Source: Streptomyces sp. NBC_00525
GTDB taxonomy: Bacteria > Actinomycetota > Actinomycetes > Streptomycetales > Streptomycetaceae
Direction of reading: 5' to 3'
Assembly (NCBI RefSeq): GCF_036346595.1
Contig: NZ_CP107834.1
Coordinates: forward strand, 2,542,001-2,606,000
Length of the DNA: 64,000 nt
A model generated the notes under the pieces. The model was not told the origin of the DNA. It made no database searches and saw only the letters and a list, made by a program, of their open reading frames with translations. Every line of letters begins with the position of its first letter. The first letter of the stretch is position 1. Below are positions 41,863 to 49,586 of the stretch, in pieces. The translations under genes were made by a program, and so were the position numbers.

Positions 41863-42399
41863 TCAGCTCGATTCGTGTGGCGGGGAGGGACGGGGACCGT
41901 GGACGGGTACGGGCGCGGACATGTAGACGGCGGTGGAGCCGTAGCCGCCCGCGGTGACCGGTCGGGGATGCGCGGTGAAGCCGCAGGACGACCAGAAGCC
42001 CTCGCTGTCGCCGACCGCGACCAGTGACAGTTGCTCGTATCCATGCGTTCGCGCTGTCCCCGCGACGTGCTCCAGCAGCCGCCGTGCCATCCCTCCGCCG
42101 CGGAACGGTGGAGCGACGACGAGGTCGTGCAGGTGAAGGTTGCGCGAGACGAAGGCGGTCGTCTCGGACTGCCGCAGATCCGGGTAGCGGCCGGCCGGGT
42201 AGGGAAGGGCCAGCAGGTAGCCGACGGCCCTGCCGTCGGCCTCCAGTACGAAGCAGGTCTCGGGAGAGACCTCCGCCCGGGATCTCAGCGCCTCCCGGCC
42301 CTCCGAGAGGCCCAGCTCCCCGTATGCGGCGGCCTCCATGTCCGCGATGGCGTCCCAGTCCCGGTCTCCTGCCGGACGTATCAGCACATCGCCGTTCAC
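41863..42399 (-). CDS. GNAT N-acetyltransferase of the cassette
   Basis: A 178-residue GNAT. The N-terminal LIRPAGDRDWDAIADMEAAA, the core with CFVLEADGRAVGYLLALPYP, and the acetyl-CoA loop LHDLVVAPPFRGGGMARRLL are visible, with a C-terminal GFWSSCGFTAH. GTG 42399 overlaps the stop of the decarboxylase gene (GTGA). Acting after a decarboxylase that yields an amine, and just before an exporter, it could acetylate the product either as a biosynthetic step or for self-protection. That is inference. Confidence 0.82.
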   Translation of the reverse strand: MNGDVLIRPAGDRDWDAIADMEAAAYGELGLSEGREALRSRAEVSPETCFVLEADGRAVGYLLALPYPAGRYPDLRQSETTAFVSRNLHLHDLVVAPPFRGGGMARRLLEHVAGTARTHGYEQLSLVAVGDSEGFWSSCGFTAHPRPVTAGGYGSTAVYMSAPVPVHGPRPSPPHESS

Positions 42400-43571
42400 C
42401 GGGTGCCGCCTGTGCAGACGCGGGGCAGCGGTGCGAAGCCGTTGAAGCCCTGGGTCATGTAGCTGACCGCGTACGCACCGCAGGAGACGATCTGTACCGG
42501 GTCTCCCGAGGCCAGGTCCTCCGGCACCTCCACAAGGCCGTGCGCGGGGGAATAGGCGTCGTCACTGTCGCAGGTGGGCCCCGCCACGACCGCGGAGACC
42601 GTTCGTCCCGCGGTATGTGAGGGGAAGACGAGGCGGTACTGCAGCATGTCCATCTCGTACAGGCCGTTGAACTTCCCGACGCCCAGGTACAGCCACCGCT
42701 GCCGGACACCATCGGGGAGGCAGCGTGCGGTCATCCGGACGACGTGGGTGTGAATCGTGCCGTGGTCGGCCACCAGGTAGCGCCCCGGCTCCATGACGAT
42801 CCCGAGGTGTTCGCCATGGGCCCGGCGCAACGCCGCCATTCCCTCCCGGAGGACGAGGAAGATCTTGTCGATCGGCGGGCGCAGCGGGTTGCCGTGCCGG
42901 TCGAGGTAGTCGAGCGCGGGAAGCCCGCCGCCGAGGTTCACGTGGTCGAGGACGATCCCGCGCGCCGCGAGGGCCGCCAGCACTGCGTCCAACCGTTCGA
43001 AGGCCGCGAGCCAGGCGTCGGGGTTCATCTGCTGGGAACCCACGTGCACCGACAGGCCGGACGGGGCCAGACCGCCGGCCTCGGCCGCTGTCAGGATGCG
43101 CACGGCGTCGTCGGGGGAGCAGCCGAACTTGTGCTTCAGCCCCCACAGGGCTCCCTCGCCCGTGGTCGCCAGGCGGCAGTAGACCCGTGCTCCGGGAGCG
43201 TGGCGCACGAGGGCCGATACGTCCTCCTGGCTGTCCGTGGCGAAGTCCCGTACACCCAGGCGGTAGGCGGCGGCGATGTCCTGGTCCGACTTGACGGTGT
43301 TGCCGTAGTGCGTGCGGGAGAGCACGGCTCCGGCACGCAGCGCGTGCTCCAGTTCGGGCATGCTCGCCGCGTCGATCCCGGCTCCCAGCCCGATCAAGCA
43401 GTCCAGGACCTCGTCGACCGGGCACGCCTTCATGGCGAAGCGGACGTCGACACCGGGTACTTCGCGGCGCAGTGTCTCGTACCGCTCGCGCACGCCGTCC
43501 AGGTCGAAGACGATCCGGTCCTCTCCGGCCTGCCCTTCCCCGACAGGCGGCAGGCCGGGCTCGCCGGTCAT
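42396..43571 (-). CDS. PLP-dependent decarboxylase, ornithine/DAP type (fold III)
   Basis: A 391-residue enzyme of the ornithine/lysine/diaminopimelate decarboxylase family. The PLP Lys is in VRFAMKACPVDEVL (near residue 43). HVGSQQMNPDAW, LDHVNLGGGLPALDYL, IVMEPGRYLVADHG and the active-site Cys in AGPTCDSDDAYSP follow in the expected order. It would remove the alpha-carboxyl of a basic or related amino acid to give an amine. The AMKAC variation around the Lys differs from the usual AVKxN, so the substrate may be unusual. ATG 43571 overlaps the stop of the DUF6271 gene (ATGA). Confidence 0.88.
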   Translation of the reverse strand: MTGEPGLPPVGEGQAGEDRIVFDLDGVRERYETLRREVPGVDVRFAMKACPVDEVLDCLIGLGAGIDAASMPELEHALRAGAVLSRTHYGNTVKSDQDIAAAYRLGVRDFATDSQEDVSALVRHAPGARVYCRLATTGEGALWGLKHKFGCSPDDAVRILTAAEAGGLAPSGLSVHVGSQQMNPDAWLAAFERLDAVLAALAARGIVLDHVNLGGGLPALDYLDRHGNPLRPPIDKIFLVLREGMAALRRAHGEHLGIVMEPGRYLVADHGTIHTHVVRMTARCLPDGVRQRWLYLGVGKFNGLYEMDMLQYRLVFPSHTAGRTVSAVVAGPTCDSDDAYSPAHGLVEVPEDLASGDPVQIVSCGAYAVSYMTQGFNGFAPLPRVCTGGTR

Positions 43572-44902
43572 CGGACCGCCCGCCGGGGCCTGGTCGCCGA
43601 GGCGTCGACAGGGGTGTTGCGCGCGGCGCGGACCAGTTCCCCCCACGCCTCGGTGAGGACGGCGAAGTCACCGATGTCCTCGCGGGCCTCTTCCAGGAGG
43701 CTCTCCCGCCGGGGCAGCAGCAGATCGGCGAATTCGGCGTACCTGCCGCCCAGCCGTCGGTAGGCGGAGTCGACCCGGTCGAGCCGCTCCCGGTTCTCCG
43801 CCTGGTCCAGCCCCATGCTCTGCCGGGCGAACCCCGCGACGAGGGGGCCCAGAACCTGCCCGCGCTCGTCGAGCAGCGACGGACCGGTTTCAGCCAGCCG
43901 GTCGTAGAGGGAATTGAAGTAGAGCATGGACAACAGGAACTTCACGAACCGCGTCTGATAGGCGACGAACCCGGCGTCGGTCCTGCGCTCGGCAGTGTGG
44001 AAATTGACGATGTCGCGGTTGTGCAGCACGCCGGGCAGTCCGGCACTCCGCACCAGGTGGATCAGAAAGTAGTCGCTGCCGATGGTGTCGGTGGCGGGAG
44101 GCAGCGGCACCCGGGCGTGCACGTCGTGGAAGGCGATGTTGCACATGTCCACCCGCATCGGGTCGACCAGGCCCAGTGTCGAGTTATCCCGCTCGAACGT
44201 CTTCGTTCCCGCGCCCCGGAAGGACTCCGTCACGAGCTGCCGTTTGCGCTCGGCCGGCCACTCCATCGGCGCCCACAGGCTGACCACGTCGTAGTAGACC
44301 TCGGGGTCGATACGCGCGACCTCGTCGATGTCCACGGACGGTTCGCCCACGAACGAGCCGCCCACCATCGCCACACGGCGGCCCGCCTGCTCCTCCGTCA
44401 GCACGGTCTCCGAGACGGCGTCCGCCGCATCCGCCGCGCGTCTGCCGAGGGAGGCGAGCTCGTGGTGGATGGGGAAGATCTCCCTGCCGTCCGGGTCTCT
44501 CTGGTAGTGGCTGTCGGAGTCCCGCCGGTGCACGGAAGAGCATCCGAGTGCGAAGGCGACGAGAAAGGCCCGGTTGGTGCAGGCGCCGTACGACAGTGCC
44601 TCCGGGAGCATCAGGTCGAGGAGCAGGCGGGGCTTCGCCACGTCGGCGCACCCTGTGACCCGCTCCAGGAAGTGCCGCTGCCCGGCCTCACTCAGGTGGT
44701 GCGTGACGATGCGGGGGTGCGCGGGCTGAGTACGCAGGACCTCGGCGTGCTCGGCGTACTGCGGAGGGGAACAGGTATCGAGCACGAGGAGATGTACCTC
44801 GACGTCGAAGTGGTCGACGGCGTAGGCCGCCTCCCGGACGAGGGCCGCGATCGTCGCGGGGCACGTCCGATTGGTCGGAAGGGCTAGGCAGACACGCCGC
44901 AT
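43568..44902 (-). CDS. DUF6271 protein, glycosyltransferase-like
   Basis: A 444-residue soluble protein. From memory it is in the uncharacterised DUF6271 family. It starts RRVCLALPTNRTCPATIAAL and has VHLLVLDTC followed by SSVHRRDSDSHYQ, where D-S-D sits like the DxD metal motif of GT-A glycosyltransferases, then TIGSDYFLIHLV and NRDIVNFHTAERR. The fold assignment is inference from this pattern. ATG 44902 overlaps the end of the PhyH gene by 19 bases and has GAGGTGG upstream. It lies in the middle of the cassette, so it may attach or process a sugar-like unit on the amine or amino acid intermediate. Confidence 0.7.
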   Translation of the reverse strand: MRRVCLALPTNRTCPATIAALVREAAYAVDHFDVEVHLLVLDTCSPPQYAEHAEVLRTQPAHPRIVTHHLSEAGQRHFLERVTGCADVAKPRLLLDLMLPEALSYGACTNRAFLVAFALGCSSVHRRDSDSHYQRDPDGREIFPIHHELASLGRRAADAADAVSETVLTEEQAGRRVAMVGGSFVGEPSVDIDEVARIDPEVYYDVVSLWAPMEWPAERKRQLVTESFRGAGTKTFERDNSTLGLVDPMRVDMCNIAFHDVHARVPLPPATDTIGSDYFLIHLVRSAGLPGVLHNRDIVNFHTAERRTDAGFVAYQTRFVKFLLSMLYFNSLYDRLAETGPSLLDERGQVLGPLVAGFARQSMGLDQAENRERLDRVDSAYRRLGGRYAEFADLLLPRRESLLEEAREDIGDFAVLTEAWGELVRAARNTPVDASATRPRRAVR

Positions 44903-45948
44903 ATCGCCACCTCGGTCGGTTCGTCGGTGCTTTCGACCTTCCAAGGCTTCAGACCGAGGAGCTTCTCACCGAGTTCGTTCAGCGCGGCCGGCCCGTATCG
45001 CTCGCTCTCCGGCCTCACCGCGTCGCCGAGCAGGGTGCCGTTCCACGTGGGCGTGGTGACATCGCGCCAGGAAGCGACGCGCGAGCGACGCAGTTCCGTG
45101 TGACTGTCGAGGGCGGGCATCATCGACAGGTACTGCACGGCCCGGACACCCTCCTGGGAGAGGTTGGGTCCGACGCCATGGGCCAGGTGACCGTTGAATA
45201 TCAACAGGTCACCGGCCTCCAGGACCGGCCGGACCACGGGAAGTTCGCTTCGGTCGATCGCCGGCCGGATCGGGTCGCGGTCGTCCGGCTGGAGCGCCGC
45301 CCAGCGGTCGAACGTGCGGAACAGCTCGGGGCAGCACTGGAAGCCACCGTGCTCCTCCGCGGTGTCGTTGAGCGCGATGATGCCCTGGACGCGCTGCGGG
45401 GGGATTCCCAGGGTGGTGTCCACGTCCCAGTGCAGTTCGATGTCGAAGCCGCGCTCACGGGGCTCGATCAGGGCCCGGTCACGGGTCTTGATGTTCGGCG
45501 GGTTCAGGTTCAGCCGGTCCAGCGTCACCCACAACTCCTCGCAGTCCCACACATCGACGAACGCGTCGTACACGCGCTGTGTCTGCCGGCTGTCCCAGAG
45601 GAGTTGGTGGTGGTACGCCTCGACGAAGCCGTAGATGTGCAGTTCCCGGTCGAGTTCGGAGCGGTACTGCCGCTCGTCGTACCAGCCTTCCGGACGGTCG
45701 GGGTCGAGGCCCTGGAAGTCCCAGGCGAAGTCCAGCAGACGCCGGGCCGCATCCGGAGAAATCGCCTGCTTGACCACGACGTAGCCATACGTCTGCCATG
45801 CCTCGAAGTCTGCCTCGGACAGCACCCGGAGAGGACGGGACTTCTTCACATCCCGCAACCGTACGGGCGTCAGATACGTCTCGCCGTCGGAGCTTAAGTA
45901 GGGGAGATCCGAGGCAGCCCGGTAGAGATAGTGATCAGCCGTTGGCAT
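44884..45948 (-). CDS. Phytanoyl-CoA dioxygenase family Fe(II)/2-oxoglutarate oxygenase
   Basis: A 354-residue oxygenase, probably hydroxylating an amino acid or similar small molecule using Fe(II), 2-oxoglutarate and oxygen. The iron ligands H-x-D are in ELHWDVDTTLG (about residue 190), the distal His in LLIFNGHLAHGVGPN and the 2OG-binding Arg in GVRAVQYLS. The N-terminus (YGYVVVKQAISPDAARRLLD) is typical of PhyH proteins. ATG 45948 has GGAG at seven bases. It is the first gene of the five-gene operon and faces the GH3 gene across a 485-base region. Confidence 0.88.
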   Translation of the reverse strand: MPTADHYLYRAASDLPYLSSDGETYLTPVRLRDVKKSRPLRVLSEADFEAWQTYGYVVVKQAISPDAARRLLDFAWDFQGLDPDRPEGWYDERQYRSELDRELHIYGFVEAYHHQLLWDSRQTQRVYDAFVDVWDCEELWVTLDRLNLNPPNIKTRDRALIEPRERGFDIELHWDVDTTLGIPPQRVQGIIALNDTAEEHGGFQCCPELFRTFDRWAALQPDDRDPIRPAIDRSELPVVRPVLEAGDLLIFNGHLAHGVGPNLSQEGVRAVQYLSMMPALDSHTELRRSRVASWRDVTTPTWNGTLLGDAVRPESERYGPAALNELGEKLLGLKPWKVESTDEPTEVAICGVSA

Positions 45949-46123
45949 GTTCGCACTCCAGAAATTCGATTCGTCGGCGATCGCTCGACGCAGCCGTCCG
46001 GGCCCGTGGCGGACAACCACAACGCGCTTGGCGGTGGTCGCGACGCGATTGGAGCAGGGCACGCCGAAGAACGAAGTGGGTACTGATCTCCCGCATTCCG
46101 CGAGCGATCACCAGTTCGGCAAC

Positions 46124-46139
46124 GATGGACTAGACCAAT
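46124..46139. promoter_or_regulatory. DasR-like operator 1
   Basis: The core TGGACTAGACCA at 46126-46137 differs at one position from TGGTCTAGACCA, the core of the DasR-responsive element. It is 176 bases upstream of the PhyH start and shares the decamer AGACCAATAG with operator 2. Confidence 0.5.
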
Positions 46140-46348
46140 AGACCCTGTCAACGCACCGATCGATCGATCCGATACGTCAAGTGGCTTGAATTGATTGGCA
46201 GTCGATCGACCGCGCCATCAGCCGCCCGGCAGGCGCGAACAGGGACGCGACACCTCGCCGCCTCCGCGTCGGCGGCCGCCGGGGGCGGCCCGCCGGGAGA
46301 ACCGGATCACTTGACACGAATACCTGACGTGGGGTCAGAATCGTCGGC

Positions 46349-46364
46349 ATTGGTGCAGACCAAT
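46349..46364. promoter_or_regulatory. DasR-like operator 2
   Basis: ATTGGT-GCAG-ACCAAT is a near-perfect palindrome whose core TGGTGCAGACCA matches the relaxed DasR motif TGGTNNAGACCA. It lies 70 bases upstream of the GH3 ATG, a typical repressor position. DasR represses GlcNAc and chitin genes, and a beta-N-acetylhexosaminidase is a fitting target. Confidence 0.6.
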
Positions 46365-46433
46365 AGGCGGCCGGGCGGATGTGCCACGGGCGGTCTCTCA
46401 TGCATGCCCGCGACCCCGCGAAAGGTGCCGACC

Positions 46434-47951
46434 ATGTCCGTCAGAGGTAATACGGAGTTGCGGCAACTGGCACTCTCGGTCCTGCAACCGGGATTCGTGG
46501 GGACCACTCCGCCGGACTGGTTGCTGCGAGCCGTCCAGGACGGCTTGGGTTCCGTTGTGCTCTTCTCCCGCAACATCCTCTCGATCGAACAGGTCGCCCG
46601 GTTGACCGAGCGCCTGCGGGCCGAGAACCCCGACCTGATCGTAGCGATCGACGAGGAGTCCGGCGACGTCACACGGATCGAATCCGCCACCGGTTCGTCC
46701 CGCCCCGGGAACTTCGCTCTCGGATACGTCGACGACCCCGAGCTGACCTCATCGGTCGCCGCGGATCTCGGCCGGCAGCTGCGTGCCGCTGGGGTGAGCC
46801 TCAATTACGGGCCCAGCGTCGACGTCAACTCGAACCCGGACAATCCGATCATCGGGGTGCGGTCCTTCGGCGTCGACCCGAAGGTGGTGTGCCGCCACGC
46901 CGGTGCCTGGGTACGCGGCCTGCAGTCGTCCGGGGTCGCCGCCTGCGCCAAGCACTTCCCCGGCCACGGCGACGTGGCCGTCGACTCCCACCACGGGCTG
47001 CCCGTCTACGACACGACCCGTGAGGAACTGGAGGCCCAGGCGCTTCCCCCGTTCCGCGCGGCGCTGGACGCCGGTGCGCGTGCGGTCATGAGCGCGCACC
47101 TTCTCGTGCCCGCCTGCGACCCCGCGGTCCCGGCCACGCTGAGTTCACGCATCCTCGGCGACCTGCTGCGCGGTGAGCTGGGATTCGACGGCCTGATCAT
47201 CACCGACGCCATCGAGATGGGTGCGGTCGCCGACCGTTACGGCGTCACCGGTGCCGCGGTCGCGGCCGTGACGGCCGGCGCCGATGCCATCTGCGTCGGC
47301 GGGGAGAACGCCGACGAGGGTATCGCCACCGGCATCGTCGACGCGCTGGCGCAAGCCGTGCTCGCCGGGGACCTGCCCGTCGAACGTCTCACCGATGCCG
47401 CCCGCCGCGTCCGTGAATTCGCCGCATGGTCCTCCCGCCTCGCCCCCGCCGCTTCGGACGGCTCCGTTCCGGACGGCTCCGTCGGCCTCTCGGCCGCCCG
47501 GCGGGCCATCCGCGTGCGAGGAGCCACGCACGGCGTCCTGCCGGTGTCCGCCTCACCGCATGTCGTCGAGCTGTCGCCCGCCACCAACCTCGCCATCGGC
47601 AAGGAGACCCCCTGGGGCGTGGCCGCTTCCCTGCTCCAGCACATCCCCAGCGCGACCTCGGTCCGGCTGGGGCAGGAGAACCTGGACCCGCCGGCCGCCA
47701 CCGCGGACCTCTGCGGACTGGACGGGGCACGGGGACGCCCGCTCGTCGTCGTCGTCCGTGACGCCGCCCGTCATCGCTGGATGACCCACGCCCTGGAGGA
47801 GATCACCGGAGCCAGGCCCGACGCGATCGTCGTGGAGATGGGCCTTCCCGGACAGCGCTGGGGAGCGACGACCCTGGACACCCACGGAGCCTCCACCGCT
47901 TCCGGGGCCGCCGTGGCCGAGCTGTTGGCAGGTGCACCTGCAAGGCCGTAG
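46434..47951 (+). CDS. Glycoside hydrolase family 3 beta-N-acetylhexosaminidase (NagZ-like)
   Basis: A 505-residue cytoplasmic-type GH3 enzyme. The barrel contains GSVVLFSRNILSIEQVARLT and the GH3 signature KHFPGHGDVAVDSHHGLPVY, whose Asp/His pair is characteristic of NagZ-type enzymes. The nucleophile Asp is in LIITDAIEMGAV. A C-terminal alpha/beta domain follows. It would remove terminal GlcNAc from chito-oligosaccharides or muropeptides. ATG 46434 has AAAGGT at eight bases and no signal peptide. The DasR-like site upstream suggests induction by GlcNAc derivatives. Confidence 0.88.
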   Translation: MSVRGNTELRQLALSVLQPGFVGTTPPDWLLRAVQDGLGSVVLFSRNILSIEQVARLTERLRAENPDLIVAIDEESGDVTRIESATGSSRPGNFALGYVDDPELTSSVAADLGRQLRAAGVSLNYGPSVDVNSNPDNPIIGVRSFGVDPKVVCRHAGAWVRGLQSSGVAACAKHFPGHGDVAVDSHHGLPVYDTTREELEAQALPPFRAALDAGARAVMSAHLLVPACDPAVPATLSSRILGDLLRGELGFDGLIITDAIEMGAVADRYGVTGAAVAAVTAGADAICVGGENADEGIATGIVDALAQAVLAGDLPVERLTDAARRVREFAAWSSRLAPAASDGSVPDGSVGLSAARRAIRVRGATHGVLPVSASPHVVELSPATNLAIGKETPWGVAASLLQHIPSATSVRLGQENLDPPAATADLCGLDGARGRPLVVVVRDAARHRWMTHALEEITGARPDAIVVEMGLPGQRWGATTLDTHGASTASGAAVAELLAGAPARP

Positions 47952-48199
47952 CGGCCCTTGCCCCGAGGCCCATCCATCGCCGCACCGAACAGATCCGGCC
48001 ACAGATCCCGACCGATCCACGGCGGCATCAGGACAGGTGACCGGATCTGCGACAGGCCGAGGGCCGCCCCGTGGATCGAGACCGCCGGCTCACCACGCAC
48101 CCCGATCCGCCGAGCACGTCACCCGCTACACTGGCTGCGGCGAGCAGGCAGGCCCTCACCGGCCGACCACCAACCTGTCCGAAGCATGTCGCCTTCGTC

Positions 48200-48272
48200 G
48201 CCCTCGTAGCTCAGGGGATAGAGCACCGCTCTCCTAAAGCGGGTGTCGCAGGTTCGAATCCTGCCGGGGGCA
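48200..48272 (+). tRNA. tRNA-Arg (anticodon CCT)
   Basis: 73 bases with a full cloverleaf. The acceptor stem is GCCCTCG/CGGGGGC, the D-stem GCTC/GAGC, the anticodon stem CCGCT/AGCGG with loop CTCCTAA (anticodon CCT, codon AGG), and the T-arm GCAGG-TTCGAAT-CCTGC. CCA is not encoded. Gene fragments and repeats follow it for 2 kb, as often seen beside tRNA integration hotspots. Confidence 0.97.
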
Positions 48273-48290
48273 CAGAGAAACACCAGGTCA

Positions 48291-48322
48291 AAGGCCCTTC
48301 CGCCCGTGGGCGGGAGGGCCTT
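48291..48322. terminator. Terminator hairpin after tRNA-Arg
   Basis: aaggcccttccgccc at 48291-48305 pairs with 48308-48322, with one G-T pair, leaving a very short loop. AAGG/CCTT at the base can give a short T-tract. A diverged copy of this hairpin region seems to occur near 49747-49770. Confidence 0.75.
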
Positions 48323-48373
48323 CGTACTCGCAGCACACATGCGGCTGCGGGCAAAGGTGGGGAGCTGTGCGGT

Positions 48374-48685
48374 ATGCCCGCGAAGGACGAGCCGGCTCGC
48401 CGCCGGCACGAGAGGCTGATCGACCGGCTCGAGTCGATGATGCTGGCTGCGCTGAGGCCGGAGGACGAGGGGTACTACGGGCAGCTCATCCTTGACGCTG
48501 ACGATCTTGCAGAGATGGGCGAGTTCAAGGACGTCCGGCGTGCCGCCAGGGAAGCGGGACGGCATCTCGACTGGAGGACGACCACCCACCTCGTCGGCGG
48601 GAGGCTCTTCGTCCTCGACGAGCGCGAGGTGCCCGAGAGGATCGAGCGGTTGGCCGGGGATGCGGCCGCTGCTGCGATGGACTGA
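48374..48685 (+). CDS. Small hypothetical protein, 103 aa
   Basis: ATG 48374 follows GGGGAG. The protein starts MPAKDEPARRRHERLIDRLE, has a helical middle (LILDADDLAEMGEFKDVRRA) and ends in a strand-rich region (THLVGGRLFVLDE) and an Ala-rich helix. No family is recognised. It resembles small proteins placed beside tRNAs in Streptomyces integrative elements. A strong hairpin ends it. A decayed copy of its first codons and upstream region appears at 49785-49865. Confidence 0.6.
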   Translation: MPAKDEPARRRHERLIDRLESMMLAALRPEDEGYYGQLILDADDLAEMGEFKDVRRAAREAGRHLDWRTTTHLVGGRLFVLDEREVPERIERLAGDAAAAAMD

Positions 48686-48732
48686 ATCCGGGACGAAGCC
48701 GTCGGCCGCGACTGACCTTTTCCGAGGAAGAC

Positions 48733-48778
48733 CCGAAGGGGCACCCCACCGCATGAGCCCGGTGGGGTCCCCCTTCGG
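48733..48778. terminator. Terminator hairpin after the 103-aa gene
   Basis: Bases 48733-48751 pair with 48760-48778, nineteen pairs with one C-C mismatch, around an eight-base loop. The right arm ends in a short C/T stretch. Confidence 0.8.
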
Positions 48779-48808
48779 TTGCGGCCCCCGGGACGGGTCA
48801 GGCACGCA

Positions 48809-49075
48809 TCACGCGGCGTCTTCCTCCAGGGCGGCCACGGTCTCGGCGGCCTCACGGGCCTTCCGCTCCGCCTACTCCAGCTTGACCTTCGCCTTGGCCA
48901 GTTGCTTGGAGCGGCGCTTGCATCTCCTTCGAGACCTCGTCCAGGCGGCGAGGTCCGAAGATCTCGACCCCTCCGAGCGGGAGAGCGCGAACGGGATCGA
49001 GGACATGCACCGAGAATCCATCGCAGGCTGCGAGGACGCCGCCATTGGCAAGGTTGAGCGCACGACCAGTTAGAG
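48809..49075 (-). pseudogene. C-terminal gene remnant with frameshift and amber codon
   Basis: Leftward coding-like sequence begins after a TAA near 49073 with TGRALNLANGG and continues to VRALPLGGVEIFGPRRLDEV. It must shift frame near 48911-48918, where about two bases are lost, to give RSKQLAKAKVKLE. An in-frame TAG at 48874-48872 then interrupts AERKAREAAETVAALEEDAA, which ends at TGA 48811-48809. The C-terminal part is a coiled coil. This is the end of a longer gene of unrecognised function, inactivated by at least two lesions and truncated upstream. Confidence 0.5.
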
Positions 49076-49079
49076 AGTT

Positions 49080-49586
49080 CTATTCCTCGGCATCCCGCGA
49101 CGGACGTTCTTCTTGGTGCAGCACCTTCTCCATAAAGGAACGAATCGTGGTCTCGTACGGCTTGTACGAGAAATCTCCGCCGGGCGGGCGCAGCGAGATC
49201 AAGTCATGTGCCACGACGAGAAGCGAAAGCAACAGGCGGTTAACGTCTGAGGATGAGACATCAGAGTGAAGGCCCTTGTTACTCAGACTGTCCAGCCTGT
49301 CGATACGCTTCCCCAAGTCCTCGACGTTCGCGATGAGCAGTTCCCGCGTGGTGTCAGAGGTGACGTTTTCCGCGATGTACGCCCATAGGCGGTTCCGGTA
49401 CTCAGCCTGGCCGACCTTTCGCCCGTTGACTTTCTCTTCACGGGGAGGATAGAGGCAGTCAGCAAGCTTTTCCGTGAATCGACGGCAAGACAGCGACACA
49501 TGCGCCAGCTCTTCCCCTGTCTCGTGGCTCTCGAACGCCTTGAGGGCCGCGTGGAGCCGTTGATTGAGAATATCCGTGTACAGCAC
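49080..49586 (-). CDS. Possible truncated defence-type protein, helical C-terminal domain
   Basis: A 168-residue helical protein from GTG 49586. It contains SLSCRRFTEKLADCLYPPRE, YRNRLWAYIAENVTSDT and DLGKRIDRLDSLSNKGLH, then LLLSLLVVAHDLISL. From memory this resembles the HEPN-like C-terminal domain of abortive-infection-type proteins (AbiJ/ApeA-like), normally behind a larger N-terminal domain. Here the N-terminal domain is missing and GGAGG lies only two bases before the GTG. It is therefore either a short stand-alone gene or, more likely, the tail of a truncated one. GC is lower than in the neighbours, consistent with import. Confidence 0.5.
   Translation of the reverse strand: MLYTDILNQRLHAALKAFESHETGEELAHVSLSCRRFTEKLADCLYPPREEKVNGRKVGQAEYRNRLWAYIAENVTSDTTRELLIANVEDLGKRIDRLDSLSNKGLHSDVSSSDVNRLLLSLLVVAHDLISLRPPGGDFSYKPYETTIRSFMEKVLHQEERPSRDAEE

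Larger units (their letters stand above)
45949..46433. other. Divergent regulatory region between the cassette and the GH3 gene
   Basis: 485 bases without a convincing gene. It holds two GntR/DasR-like palindromes (46124-46139 and 46349-46364) and several cgatcgat-type short repeats near 46155-46210. The rightward frame that extends the GH3 protein upstream through here is Arg/Ala-rich and not protein-like. Confidence 0.5.

Noticed and set aside
48374..48685. Assignment of the 103-aa gene as an antitoxin
   Set aside because: No toxin partner, no DNA-binding motif and no recognised family, so the function was left open.
48119..48805. Leftward frame including GRIRTCDTRFRRAVLYPL
   Set aside because: This is the well-known false translation of a tRNA gene on the opposite strand (here tRNA-Arg).
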